64,000 bases of DNA. Source: Catenaria anguillulae PL171. Its lineage: Eukaryota; Blastocladiomycota; Blastocladiomycetes; Blastocladiales; Catenariaceae. Below the pieces are notes generated by a model. That model saw nothing but the letters and a program-made list of their open reading frames with translations, was not told the DNA's origin and searched no databases. A program made the translations under genes and the position numbers. The stretch is taken from assembly GCA_002102555.1 (NCBI GenBank), contig MCFL01000024.1, positions 124,001 through 188,000 on the forward strand, in the 5' to 3' direction. This document shows positions 47,567 to 59,839 of this stretch, one piece after another (position 1 is the stretch's first letter; every line of letters starts with the position of its first letter).

Positions 47567-50466
47567 ATGACAGCCAAGTCAGCCAAGCCCGAGCCTCAAC
47601 CCACCGTCCCCATCCTGCCCCTTTTGGCCATCGCGACCGCGTCCAGCTGCTCTTTCCCGGCATGGTCCTGCGCCTGTCGCTGGCACTCCCAAGCGACGAC
47701 GACGATGGCGGAGACCACGCCGCCCAAGTCCATGCGCTTCTCGCCAAGGGCTCGCTCGTCGCCTGTGTCCCGTGCTCGAACCGAGCCTGGGCGACGTTGC
47801 GGCCAGTAATGCCGCGGCACCAGCGGCAGCAAACAGCTCGTCCATTCAAGGCCATGGCCAGTGTCACCGCCGGAGTGGGACAGTCCGCGATTCATCCGCT
47901 CGCGCCGGACCAACTGGACCGCTTGGCAGAGCATGCGTGTTTGGGCCGTGTTCTCAAGGCGTCCAAAGTCCGCATTGGCCCAATCAAGTGCCTCGTGTTG
48001 CTCATACAAGGCTTGTCCAGGGTCAAGGTCGATCAAGTGTATCGCCCGCTGGACAATGCTGATGCTGCCTCTGAAGCTTTTGCCAAAGGAAATGCGGACC
48101 TGGACGGTGAACTGCCGCTCGCTCCGTCTACGGCGTCTGGCTCACTCATGATGGCGCAAGTGACCATCTTGCCAGATTCTGGTTTGTTATCGCATTGCTT
48201 CTGCGTGCTGCGGACTATGCTACTGCTAACCAATCGTCCTTGTGCAGACATTGACCCAAACGATGACCATTCCCAATCCCTTGCCCTCACACTGCGCCGT
48301 CAAGCGTCAGACCTTCTCAACTCGCAATCCCCATCGGGCTCAGCCTCATCCTCCACAGCAACCGCGTCCACGCCCCTCTGATTTTCTCCGCGACCTTTCC
48401 CATCTCATCCAAACTGCTTCAATCCCTCACCTCACATACATCCTAACTGGGCTGTCGACCATGCCTCTGTCAGATCGTGTCTCCATGCTCGCGCTCGACA
48501 CACGCGACCGACTCGAACGACTGGTCCCTGCACTCCAGCGCCAGCTCGAAGTGGTTGCCCTCTCGGACAAGATCCGCACTAACGTGGCCGAAGACATCAA
48601 GCGGCGGCAACGCGAACTCATCCTGCGCAAACAACTCGAGGTCATCCGCAAAGAGCTCAACCAAGTCACGTCCTCCTCTGGCAATGGCGAAGGTGCCTCT
48701 GCCGCCACCGATGAGGACGATGCAGGCGACGAAGTGCAAGCCCTGTCGCAAAAACTAACGCAGGCACCTACCCGCCCGCTGTCGTCACGCAAGCCAAACG
48801 CGACCTCAAACGCCTGCAATCCATGTCGCCGTCCATGGCCGAATACCACACACTCATCAACTCGTGCGACACGCTGCTCTCGCTCCCCTGGTCCACCCGC
48901 ACGCCCGACCGCCTTGACCTTGGCGCGGTCCGCGCGCAGCTCGACGCCGACCATTTCGGCCTCGACAAGGTCAAACAACGCATCCTTGAGTACGTTGCCG
49001 TGCGCAAACTGCAACCCGAGTTACCCGGCCCGATCCTGTGCCTCGTTGGCCCGCCCGGCGTCGGCAAAACATCCATTGCCAAATCCGTTGCCGCGGCCAT
49101 GGGCCGCACGTGCGAGCGTGTTGCCCTTGGCGGGGTGCGCGACGAGGCCGAAATTCGTGGGCATCGCCGCACCTATGTTGGCGCCATGCCCGGATTGGTT
49201 GCGCGCGCGTTGCGCCATGCGGGGACCATGAATCCGGTCATGGTCTTGGACGAGGTTGACAAGTTGACGAGGGATTCTATGCGCGGCGACCCGGCGGCCG
49301 CGTTGCTGGAGGTGTTGGATCCAGAGCAGAATTGCGCATTTGTGGATCATTACGTCCAGGTGCCGCTCGACTTGTCGCAGGTGGTGTTTGTGGCCACGTG
49401 CAATTCACTTGAAGGGATCCCGAAACCGCTCCTGGATCGCATGGAGGTGATTGAGGTCCAAGGTTACACCATGAGCGAAAAGCGCGAGATTGCTCTACGC
49501 AAGTTAGTGCCCAAGCAAATGAAGGCCCATGGGCTGGGCGACGAGCAGCCACGCGTCGAGTGGACTGGGGAGGTGGTCGAATATTTGGTGAGCCGGTACA
49601 CGCGCGAGTCGGGCGTGCGGTCACTTGAGCGTGCGATTGCCGGCGTGTGTCGTGGATTGGCCGTGGAGCAAGTCAACCGTGCGGAATCGTTGGCTTCAGC
49701 GGATGCACAATCGCCCTCACCTACCGCACCTCGCACACTCACATTTGAAGATATTCACCGCCACCTCGGCCCTGTCAAGTTTGACCCGGAGCCGCCCGTC
49801 AAGCACATGGTCCCCGGTCTCGTGCAAGGGCTCGCATGGACGGGATCAGGTCAAGGCGCCGTCATGCTCGTCGAAGCGTCTGCGTTTCCAGGGAAAGGCA
49901 ACGTCCAACTCACGGGCCAGCTCGGGTCGGTGCTTCAAGAATCCGCCGCGCTCGCCCTCACGTGGCTTCGCTCACACGCCCACGTGTTGGGGCTTGTCGG
50001 CTCGGCCGACGACCTGCTCTGGGGCGACCGCGACTTGCACGTGCACTTGCCTGCAGGCGCAGTGGCAAAGGATGGCCCGAGTGCAGGCGTGGCGCTTGCA
50101 ACCGCACTCGTGTCGCTTGCGCTAGGCGTGCCTGCGCGCGACAGGCTAGCAATGACGGGCGAGATTGATTTACAGGGCAATGTGTTACCTGTGGGCGGCA
50201 TCAGGGAAAAGGCGACGGCGGCCGCGGCTGCGGGCGTCACGACCTTGTTGTTGCCAGCGAGGAACGCAAAGGACATTGATGAGATTCCAAAGGATGTCAG
50301 GGAGCAGTTGCGCATTGTGCCGTGTGAGCATTTGGTTCAGGTGTTGAGGGAGGCGTTTGACGAAGTCAAGGTTCCCGGCGTGGTCATGTTGGCTGGGGAG
50401 ATTGGGAGTGGCAAGGGTAACAAGGGCAAGGGCGCTGTTGAGCAGCAGCTGAGGCCGCGGTTGTAA
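47567..50466 (+). CDS. Lon-family ATP-dependent protease (probably peroxisomal type)
   Basis: AAA+ serine protease of about 945 residues; exons 47567-48181 and 48248-50466. The N-terminal LON domain starts with VPILPLFGHRDRVQLLFPG once one base is added near 47610. The helical region has LEVIRKELNQ (preceded by RRQRELILRKQ) and MAEYHTLINSCDTLLSLPW. The ATPase has Walker A GPPGVGKTS, GGVRDEAEIRGHRRTYVGAM and Walker B MVLDEVDKL. The protease has DGPSAGVALATALVSLAL (catalytic serine) and GGIREKATAAAAAGV (catalytic lysine). Further breaks are near 48375 (two bases) and 48770. No presequence is seen. The C-terminus ends PRL, near but not equal to a canonical peroxisomal signal, so location is a guess. 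Confidence 0.9.
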
Positions 50467-50747
50467 GGTCTTCCGCGTTGTACATTTTTTCTGCATCTTT
50501 GGGTTTGCCGCAGTTGATGTCGTCGTTGTCGTACACATTCGGACAATTTTCTCAGAATCCAGTGTTTGGGTTCGTATGCATGGTATATTCATATGCCACA
50601 TTTATGTCTGCTGCCAGGCTGCCTTTCTTACCACCGAAATGTAATCGGGATTCAAGGAAGGAAGGATTGCATATGTATTGTGTATTATGTACAGGTGTGT
50701 GAGTTGCGAGTAAGCGGCAATGTTACAAACTCATCATTTCGAGCGGA
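50467..50747. other. Convergent intergenic region
   Basis: 281 bp between the 3' ends of the Lon and Pmr1 genes. No gene seen. Confidence 0.5.
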
Positions 50748-53730
50748 TTATACGTCGCTCCACTTCCCCTGCGCTTGCCCACCAACCCCGGCCACACCCT
50801 TCCGACTAACCTCGGCACATGTCCCTGACCACCTTGCCAACGGCTCCCTTTCGCGCCTCATCCACAATGAGCACAGCCGACGCAAAACAAAGGATCCACA
50901 CCCAATCGCCAACCCCAAGGGTACCGTCTGAAAGATGCTCTGAAACACGGGCACGTACACGACACACAAGTGACCGACAATGCTGAACCCGACCGACCAA
51001 TTGAACATGCGATTTGTAAACAAGCCCAAATGCCAGATGGATTTCGTGAGCGACCGGCACGACAGCGCATTGAACATGTCGTACATGACAAACATGGTGA
51101 ATGTCATGGTAGTGACGTGCTCGTTGGATCGGCCAGACGCCAGTTCCGACGAGTACGTGATGAGCGTGCCCGTGACAATAACCAGCGCAGAAGTGAGCAC
51201 TTTGGCAATGAGCTGGCGCGTAATGATGGGCGCAGAAGACGGCCGCGGGCCAGTGTTTTCCACAGCGTCGCGGTCAACGGGTTCGACGCCCAGAGATTGT
51301 GCGGGTGGGCCGTCCATGATGATGTCTGTGATCGGAGTGTGCGTTAGAAGAAGAGACTTGAGCTAGCGTGCAAGTGGAGAATGGGTACGTACTGATCCAA
51401 AGGATTTGCATGGCATTCAATGGGTTTGGCAGGCCCATGAAGGTTGCGATTGCCACAAGAGACAGGGCTGAAATCGACGTCGAAAGCTGAAAACTCAAGA
51501 AGTTGCGAATGTTGTGAAAGATGGCTTTGCCTGAATCACAGCCATAGTTAATCAACCTGGACGCAAAACCGACCGCAAACGGGAAGACGTACCCTCTTCA
51601 ATCGCCGTGACCAATGTGCCCAATTCATCGTCCACAAGAATCATGTCCGCAGCCTCTTTGCTCACATCTGTTCCAGCCATCCCCATGGACACCCCAATCT
51701 CTGCCAACCTCAGCGCAGGCGCATCATTGACGCCATCACCAATCATGCTGACAACACACCCCATGCCTTGCAAGGCCCGAACCACATCGAGCTTGTGTGC
51801 GGGCGACATGCGATAAAACACGCCCACTGCATTCAAATCCACTAGTTCGCCATTGGCGACCTGTGCCCCGCTCAGCGTCTGATCCGCACCCAGAATCCCG
51901 ACTTGCCGCGCAATTGCCGTGGCCGTCGTGTCGCTATCGCCTGTCATCATGAGCACACGCACTCCAGAGTGTTGCAAGCGGCGGATCACGGCGTGCACAT
52001 TGGGTCGTGGCGGGTCGTGGATTGATACGAGCCCAAGGAACGTCAAATTGTGGCGCATCGAGCCAGAGGCCAGGGCAATCACACGCAAGCCCTCGGACGC
52101 CAGCGTGCGAGCATGCGCAACGACCGCCTCGCGCACGCGCGGATCTGTACCTGGACATGCGGCTAGGACAGGCTCAAGGGCACCCTTCATGTAAAATCGG
52201 GCGCCACTGGGCCGCGTGGGTGACGTTGGCGACGGCGGCAGGCCTAGAGTGGCCTGTGACGGGGAAGAATGCGCATAAGCCGAATGTGCACGCGATGGCG
52301 ACGCCGACCTCGACGCTGCCGATCCGGGCACCACCCATTCGCTCACCATGCACTTGGTGTCGGAACTAAATGGCTCCTCACCCATCAGCGTGCCGCCCGT
52401 GCGCACATCGCCCAGCCCGAGCGTGCGTGCGCCCAGCGTGAACAGCGCGGTATCTGTTGCCTGGCCCAACAGCTGGCCAGTGGCATCCACGCGCGTGTTG
52501 TTGCACAGCACGGCACACATGGCAAGCCGGCGCGCCTCGTCGTCCAGTCCGGACACGCCGCGCGACGCCAGGTCGGAACAGCCACGGGTTTCAGTCGCGA
52601 CCGCGTCCATATGTGGGCGGCTGTCATTTGGTTAGTTGTCAGCGTGCCCGTCTTGTCGACGCAAAGTACATTGACGCAGGATAGTGTTTCGATCGAGGGC
52701 AGGCGTTTGACGATGGCTTTGCGTTCAGCGAGGCGCAGCACGCCGAGGGCGAGCGTCACAGTGACGACCACGGGTAGCCCTCTGGAATGGCGGCAACAGC
52801 AAGCGAGACCGAGATGGTGAACATCTCGAGAAGCGATTTGCCTTGGAGACCCCACCCAATGAGCAGAATGATGAGGATGATGACGGATGAAAAGAGTGAG
52901 AGGTGTTGACCGAGTTCGTCCATTCGCTGTTGGAGCGGCGTCTTTTTGACTTCGACCTGTATTGTTGCTGCTTGCGGTGAGTACACAACGAGAAAATGCA
53001 GCAAATTGTGTTTCCAATAACGTACGTCGTGCATGAGCAAAAAGATGGCACCGAATTCGGTCGACTTGCTTGTCCCCACCACGACGCCTGTGCCATGGCC
53101 GTTCTTGACGAGCGTGCCCATGTAACACACGTTCTTGCGCTCGGCAACGGGCAGCGTGGTCCCATGCCCACGCTCAATGGGGTCCGTGGTCTTACGCACT
53201 GGCTTTGTTTCGCCCGTGAGCGTCGACTCGTCGAGTTGCAAGTCAAAGGCCTCAATCAGCCGCACGTCAGCGGATATGCGGTCGCCTGTGCTAAACGTGC
53301 AAATGTCGCCGGGAACCAGTTCCTTGGCATTGACCCGGAGAGCTTGCCCGTCGCGAATGACATTGGCATAGTGAGGCACGAGGGTATTGAGGGCTTGGAG
53401 GCTCTGCTCACTCTTGTACTCTTGCACAAACGCGACCGTGGCGACAATAACAATGGCGAGCGTGATGCTGATAGCATTGTCCCATTCACCGACGAGCGAA
53501 GAGACGAGGGCAGACCCGAGCAGCAGGTAGATGAGCGGGTTTTGAAATTGTTCTAGCAACTTGTGCCACCACGGGTCCTGGTCGGCAATGGCGAGCTCGT
53601 TGGTGCCGTGCTGAGCGAGCCGGACGGCGGCAACCGAGGCAGGGAGGCCGCGCGCGGGGTCGGTGGCGAGGTCGGTGGTGACCTGGTCCCACGGTTTGTG
53701 GCAGGCGATGGCGGTTGGCTGGAGCGACAT
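50748..53730 (-). CDS. PMR1: Golgi Ca2+/Mn2+-transporting P-type ATPase (Pmr1/SPCA)
   Basis: P2A-type pump of about 928 residues that loads the Golgi lumen with Ca and Mn. Exons on this strand: 53730-53026, 52956-51593, 51530-51393, 51325-50748. Motifs in order: [20 protein letters not shown] (M1), [12 protein letters not shown] (actuator TGE), an AAIPEG ion site before M4-5, [11 protein letters not shown] (phosphorylated Asp), [58 protein letters not shown] (M5-6 with the SPCA sequence), [22 protein letters not shown]. Two missing bases (near 52780 and 52600) give 2787 nt. The N-terminus has no clear EF-hand. The start [14 protein letters not shown] is preferred over an in-frame ATG at 53775. 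Confidence 0.94.
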
Positions 53731-54494
53731 GGTGTCCAAGCTGCTGAGCACAGAGGATGCCGAAGACAATCGCAATGAATGTTGCGATGGATGGATGGAT
53801 GGATGGATGGATGCCGGTTGACGAAAGTTTGGCCAAAGCGAGCAACGCTGGAAAGTGTTTCGTATGGTGTGATATGGCCCGTTACAGAACTTAAGAATGC
53901 ATTATGTTTTTTTCATTGATTCGCGAGAGAAGGAGAAAACGACACAAGTATGGTATAAATCCGCCCAACAGCCGCGTTGGTTCAACGTCAAATCCTCTCA
54001 TCGTTTTGCACTCACTCCTTCAATTAATCTCTGGACAGTGTCGACGTTCAAGTTTGTGGTGTCAATCCAATCCGTCCTAGCTTGCAACCTGCTTGATGCT
54101 CACCCGCGAACCATGCTTGTGCGTAGATAGGCATTGACTACGGTATCGACAGCCGGCCGCGGGAGACGCTCGCTAAGTATTCTGTTGCTCGCCACACCAC
54201 CAGGCAACACGTGTTTTGGCTTGGCGATGAGATGCCACCCCGAAACGATCACAGACCTGTCTCACTCTGGTTGGATCGACGGCCCTCTCCTTGCATTGAC
54301 TTCATGCTGGCCGGTCGCAGAATCGCAGAAATGATGGATCTGTACATATGTAAAACGCTCTTGCCAATGGTCAGACAAATCCACTTCCTTTTGCACACAT
54401 CACAATCGAGCGTGCTAACGACATAGACTCAAGCACACGTCCGCCACAATTTGCCTGCCGATTTGCCCGCTTCGCCTCCCCCCCCCACTTCAAA
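53731..54494. other. Divergent intergenic region
   Basis: About 760 bp between the Pmr1 and CobS starts, containing the ATGG repeat listed separately. A run of eight C lies at about 54478-54485 just upstream of CobS. No gene seen. Confidence 0.5.
53786..53813 (+). repeat. ATGG tetranucleotide microsatellite
   Basis: About seven perfect tandem units of ATGG upstream of the Pmr1 start. Likely polymorphic. Confidence 0.9.
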
Positions 54495-55705
54495 ATGCCT
54501 CGCAAGCGCAATTCAAAAACCAGCCCCGCCGCCTCGCCGATAAAGTCCCTGTCTCCGGCACAGGCTTCTGCAACCGCTGCAGCCCCTGCGGCCATCGAGC
54601 CCACCACGTCCGCTAGCGACCGCGGCGACCTTAACCGATTCCTCCCAAACCACATTCCCGCCATCGTACACAAGCAATCATGGGTCCAAAACGAGTGGCA
54701 AGCGTTTCTCACGGGTATCATGTTCTTTACCCGCCTACCTTGTCCGCCGTGGGTATGTCCAAAACACTTACATACATCTTTGGTCAAGAAGTTGCACCAG
54801 AACGCGACCGGCGACACACTGAACGGAGGAATTGCTTAATGCAATCATTCCATGCGTTTGCAAATCAATGCGACAGGTCGACCACAACTTGTACTGGATC
54901 TCGCAATCAACCGTGTACTTTCCCGTCATTGGCGTGATTGTCGGCCTCTTTGGCGCACTCGCGTATTCCATCGGCAACCTGTTCTGGCACCCTATGGTCG
55001 GAGTCTTTGCCTCGACCCTTGCTACCGTGTGCGTATGCCTTCACCGAATGAGAAGCAGTTCAACAATGGTAGATGTTGACGTCGACTTGTTCCTACAGTT
55101 GGCTCACGGGCGCATTCCACGAAGACGGGCTGTGCGACTCGTTCGACGGTTTTGGCGGCGGCTGGTCGCGCTCCGACATTCTGCGCATCATGCGCGACTC
55201 GCGCCTTGGCACGTATGGATGCATTGGCTTGGTTCTGGTTCTGGGAACCAAACTCACGGCCCTGTCATTGTTGCTCGTCCACGAATCCATCCCCGCCCTT
55301 GCCACGCCGCTCGTGCTCGTTGTGGGTCATGTCATGGGTCGGTGGGCATGCGTCTACCTGCTGTTTGCGCACGAGTACTTGGACGATGCGGGCGAATCGG
55401 CTCCCGGAAAGCATTTTGTGCTGCACGTGACAAAGTCGAGGCTCGTGGTGGGAACCGTGTCGGCGTTTGCATTTGTTTTGGCGGCCATGGCGCTGGCACC
55501 TGGTGGGTTGGTGGTGCCAAGGTTGGCTGTCGTGTGGGTGGCCAGCTCTATCGTGACAGTTGTGGCGGGCCGGTACATTACGGGCATCTTGGGTGGCGTC
55601 ATTGGAGATGCTTTGGGAGCCACAAATCAGATTGTTGAGGTGGTTGGGTACTTGTGCTTAGCGATGCGGCCGTGGGAAGAGGTGGTTGCACGGATCCTTG
55701 GATGA
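54495..55705 (+). CDS. Cobalamin synthase CobS-like (adenosylcobinamide-GDP ribazoletransferase) in a eukaryotic gene
   Basis: Integral membrane enzyme of the CobS family (EC 2.7.8.26), which joins alpha-ribazole (phosphate) to adenosylcobinamide-GDP in the last assembly steps of B12. It has 338 residues; exons 54495-54752, 54877-55028, 55099-55705 total 1017 nt with no correction. A polar Ser/Ala-rich head of about 65 residues is followed by the CobS start [16 protein letters not shown], then [20 protein letters not shown], the hallmark [20 protein letters not shown] (about residues 138-158) with its acidic metal-binding residues, [20 protein letters not shown], and several C-terminal helices ending [19 protein letters not shown]. 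Two spliceosomal introns argue against bacterial contamination. No other B12 gene is nearby. The head could be an organelle-targeting extension. Confidence 0.93.
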
Positions 55706-56249
55706 GCCATGAGTGTGTTTCATACTTATGTATGTAGACGACATGATGTGTTAGGATCTGGTAGATTCATGTTTCTCTTGCATCTCTATTCTCTGTCATG
55801 TCTCTCACACTTCCGTCTTCTCTTTACGGTTCTGGAAGCTACGGGGGAAGACGTCGAGAAGGAGCAAGCCACTATGGCTGTCAGAGCAAAATCGGGGCAT
55901 AAGTATGGCACAATGAACGTGATTGCCGACTGTCAAGCCCACGCGCCTTGTGGAGACGATTTTGCCTCGTTGCCACTTTTGATTGACTGCCCACTCAAGT
56001 ATCTTCCGCTGTCTCCCTTACTTAACGCTTTGAGCGTATGAATCCATTGAGTCCATGAATCCCTCTCTCTCTCTGCAACTCGTCTAGACTGGCACACTTG
56101 GCTCCATCATCTCATCCTCCCGACCGCCTCAACTCATCAAACGTACTGGACGATTACATCAACTGAACGACACACCAGCGAACGCCCGAGGCCCCACGCC
56201 GCCCCACTTTCATAGATTTCCTCCTCACCTTATAGACTCTCCTCCCACC
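55706..56249. other. Intergenic region
   Basis: About 540 bp between CobS and the chitinase-like gene. A short CT-rich tract lies at about 56062-56073. No supported gene. Confidence 0.5.
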
Positions 56250-57991
56250 ATGATCGCATCCCGCCGTCTCCTCCTGCCGTTGGTGCTCCTGCTGGTCGTC
56301 CTGGCGACGTTCACCACTGCCCAACCACCACAACGGCAACCGGCCCCTGCCCCGTCTGCTGGCAAGACACAGCCGCCGAAGGCAACCGCGTCTTCTCCTA
56401 CTACTATGGCAAGCACATGGCCTGCGGCCTTGGGAGCAACCCGCCGAAAAGCTGACACATGTCATCTTCTCCTTCTTCAACATTCTCGACGACGGCACGT
56501 CACCATGCAAGGTCCTCCGCATACGGCGGCCGGTATCGAGTCGGTGGCAAAGTCAAGCAAGAACATGCTGGGCTTTTTGGACCAACGGCCGTGTAATTGC
56601 CAGGGACAATGTCTCAAGGGCGAGTTGTGGCAGACGCATTTGCTCAAGACGAGGTATCCGCATTTGAAGACCATCATGTCCATTGGGTACATACATTAAG
56701 TCTCTCATCTCTACTTCTTCTCGCGGACGCTCTTTTCTGACCCGCTGTGACTCATGATAGTGGCTGGACATGGTCCGATAACTTTTCGGTCGCCTTCTCC
56801 ACTGCTGCAGGCCGCCGCCGCGTCGTTGAAACTTCGCAACAGCTCATGGAACAGTTTGGATTCGGTCCGTTGTTGCTCAGCCTCCCTCTCTGGCTCTTGA
56901 CTGCCGCATAGTAGCTTGCTGACGTCCATCCACCCATTTCCTCACAGATGGTCTCGATATCGATTTCGAATTCCCCGGCATGGCCAAATCCAGCAAGGAC
57001 CCGGAAGCCAACAAGTTTTGGCAATCGTCCGTCAACGACTGGCAAAACATGGCGGCCTTCTTCACGGAAGCGCGCGCCGCCTACGGCAACAAGTACTCGC
57101 TGTCTGCTGCGCTTCCCGGGCTTCCCTTTGGCGCCAACACAGCCTGGCCGTCGCTCGGTCGCACGCTCGACTATGCGCTTATCATGGCCTATGAAAACAA
57201 CCACATGCCGACACGCGCATGGGGTGGCGGTACGCTGCGGTCGGTCGAGTCGGATGACAGTGTCGAAAAGATTTACAATGTCAAGGCCGGCATGGACGAC
57301 TATGTTGCAGCGGGCATTCCGCGCAACAAGTTGATTTTGGGTATCCCATTGTACGGCACGGGCTTTTCGGGCTTGAACCGCAACATGCGGTTCCGCGATA
57401 ACATTCCCGGTTTCGGCGTGGACATTCGCGCAAACAACCTGGTCAAGCTGCCGCCCACCGGGTACAACAAGATCATGGAACAGGTGCAGCAGGGCGGATG
57501 GACAAAGACGGTGGACGAGCGCCGTGGCATCACCGTGTACTTTAACGGGTCGCACGTGTGGTTTGTGGACACACCCGAAACCATTCGCATCAAGGGCGAG
57601 TATGCAAAGCAAGAAAGGCTGGCGGCATCATGTACTGGAACGCCAACCAGGACCTGCTGCCCTCGGACCCAAACTCGCTCATGAGCGCGGCCGCCGCCGC
57701 GTACCCGGTCGACCTCAACCCACCGCACAAGCGCAAGACCCCGTGGTGTGTGCAGCCCGATAAGACTCCCTGGTGCAACTTGCATTGCGGGTACGTGTAC
57801 CCGGAGGGCAACAATCTCACGCTTGCTGCTGACATGGCCTTGTCAACGGCAAAGTCGAGGACGGGCGCGGGCGGATTGGCCGATGTAAACACGGGTGGGT
57901 TTGGCGCGGGCAAGAACGCTGCCGACAAGATGGTCAGTGGCATGGTGGCATGTTGGTCGCTGTGGCCGTGTCGCTTGCGGTGCTTGCTTGA
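56250..57991 (+). CDS. Secreted GH18 chitinase-like protein with probable GPI-type tail
   Basis: Glycoside hydrolase family 18 protein of about 529 residues; exons 56250-56686, 56761-56864, 56948-57991. The signal peptide is MIASRRLLLPLVLLLVVLAT. Next come YYYGKHMACGLGSNPP, LTHVIFSFF (beta-2), SIGGWTWSDNF (the SxGG motif, split by an intron), DGLDIDFEFPG (the DxxDxDxE motif with the catalytic glutamate), YALIMAYE, LILGIPLYGTGF and GGIMYWNANQDLL. A cysteine-containing region follows (TPWCVQPDKTPWCNLHCGY). Five missing bases (three in exon 1, one near 57612, one near 57952) give 1590 nt. The last correction reveals a C-terminal hydrophobic run (MLVAVAVSLAVLA) that would suit a GPI anchor. Likely cell-wall chitin remodelling. 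Confidence 0.82.
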
Positions 57992-59086
57992 TCCCCCCTA
58001 TCCAGAGCGAGACCGGCGATTTTGTCCTTTTGTATTGTATGAGCATCTATTCATATACAAACCAAGCAATTATCTTTCACACGCCAGCGCCTCCTTCTTT
58101 CCTCGATGGAGACCTATTTCGAAGCGAACGGCGGCGGTCTGAATGAGCGACCCAAATTCAGGCCATCTCAACCGGCTGCGCTTCCCATTGGAAGTCGGTC
58201 CAACCGACTTTGCCTCCCGTCATATTGTCTCACTTGGTTTGTGTGGCCCGTCGCCATTTCGCGGCCACTCATCCGTCTGCGTAGACGTGCTTCCTGCGCA
58301 GCCGCCGCCGGCAGTTGACGCCTCACCCAGCAGCACGCCGACTATTCGGGGGGCGAGAGGCGCGTGAGGTTGAGGATGAGATTTGAGGGGGCCATGGCCG
58401 GAGTCTGCAAAGGACAAATGTGAACATGAGCATATACGAAACGAAGCCAAAGGGTACTCTGCGACGAGTGCGCACCAAATGCGACGGCTGGCCCCATAAT
58501 CTGTTCAACACTTGGCTCCATCATCAAATCGGATATGTGACCTTAGCCGCCTTCATTTGATCTCGAAGTCTCACCGCCCACTTGTGGGATCACAGGTCAT
58601 GATGCTGAAGCCCGTCGTGTCCATGTGGCCGTGGCTGCCGTGGAATCGCAGGGATACAAGCGGCTGTTGGCTGGCTCAGCGTGAGCCGGCGTGCTGCGTT
58701 CGACTCGAAGCGGAAAGAGGAGTGGAATGCCCTATGCGATGTTCGAGGTCGTGCTTGCGTTTGTGTGGGGGTGGCGGCAATGGTCACTCATGTTGAGAGA
58801 GAGAGAGAGAGAGAAATGAGAAGGCTACGGGTCGGGAGTGAGGGGCATGGAACGGTGGATTCGGTTGGTGTGGGAGGGAGGGTCCAGCTCTGCTTTTTTA
58901 TACCTGCACCACGAGTCATGCGAGTCCATGACGGTGAGACATTTCCCGAGATGACAGCCAGAGTGAAAACGATGAACGGAGAATAAATAGTACATGGTAC
59001 AGACTGTGAGGAAGCTAATGAAAAGTCGCAACAAGTGACAGTGGGAATATGTACAAAAACGGCAATGACAACCTTGACCAGAATCC
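57992..59086. other. Intergenic region
   Basis: About 1.1 kb after the chitinase gene with only short, family-less ORFs. It contains the GA microsatellite listed separately. Confidence 0.5.
58795..58814 (+). repeat. GA dinucleotide microsatellite
   Basis: About ten GA units in the intergenic region upstream of the FCF2 3' end. Confidence 0.85.
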
Positions 59087-59839
59087 TCACCACACCCTCT
59101 TGCGCTTGGCCTTTTGAATGGCAAACCATTTTTTCGTGCCCTTTGCCTTCTTTTCGGAAATTTCCTCTGCCTTGCGCTTGAAATACCTCCTGCGCTCGGT
59201 ATCCTTGAGCAACTCCTCGACCAGCGTATTCTTGCGCTCCTTCTTGGTCATGCGCGAAGAGTAAAACTCGTGCTTGCCCTCAACCACACGGCCCACCTGG
59301 AAGAACTTGGGCAAGTCCTTGGACTTGTCCTTCTTGTAGTGGCGCTTTGTGTCGAGAATGTCACGGTGCTTGATGATGAAGAGGTCGTTTTTGATTTCGG
59401 GCGTCAGGTCGCCTGCGGGCATGTTGAACCACTTGTCGCCCGTGGTTTGCTTGATTGTGGTGCGGTCGGTAAAGGGGCGGGCAGGGGTCAGGGTGCGTTC
59501 TGTGGGTTCTGTTTTTAGAGATGGATTGCAGAATGGGAGGTCAGTACTCGATTCAAGCATTGGTCAAAGGTCGAGTCGAGACGAAGAGGGAGAGATGGTG
59601 ATACGCACCGGGAATGTCATTGTCGACAGACTCCTTGACCCGCTTGCCAGCGTGCGGGTTGAGTGCGGTCTTGGGCAGGTGCGGGTTGAGCTTGAGGATG
59701 GTGACTTTGGTGGCCGGGTTGTGTGGTGCGAGCTGAATGTCAGCCTCCTGCTTCCGACGCTGCTGGGAAGGTACTTGAGCGAGGCCGTCGCCTTGGCCAA
59801 CAGCTGCTCGAGGTCGAGCGAGGAGGTGGTCGATGTCAT
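59087..59839 (-). CDS. FCF2: Pre-rRNA processing protein Fcf2
   Basis: Nucleolar small-subunit biogenesis factor of about 217 residues, needed in yeast for early pre-rRNA cleavages. Exons 59839-59609 and 59508-59087. The N-terminal half is variable (SSLDLEQLLAKATASLKYLP). The conserved Fcf2 domain has KWFNMPAGDLTPEIKNDL, DTKRHYKKDKSKDLPKFFQV, EFYSSRMTKKERKNTLVEEL and FKRKAEEISEKKAKGTKKW, ending in a basic tail (KAKRKRVW). One missing base near 59755 joins the first exon and gives 654 nt. Confidence 0.92.

Noticed and set aside
48738-48768. About 30-bp intron with CTAAC branch site in Lon
   Set aside because: It would delete a conserved Lon segment and is shorter than any real intron seen; one added G is simpler.
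53000-57000. CobS as part of a bacterial-type B12 operon or contaminating contig
   Set aside because: Neighbours are eukaryotic (Pmr1, GH18) and CobS itself has two GT-AG introns; no other cob gene is adjacent.
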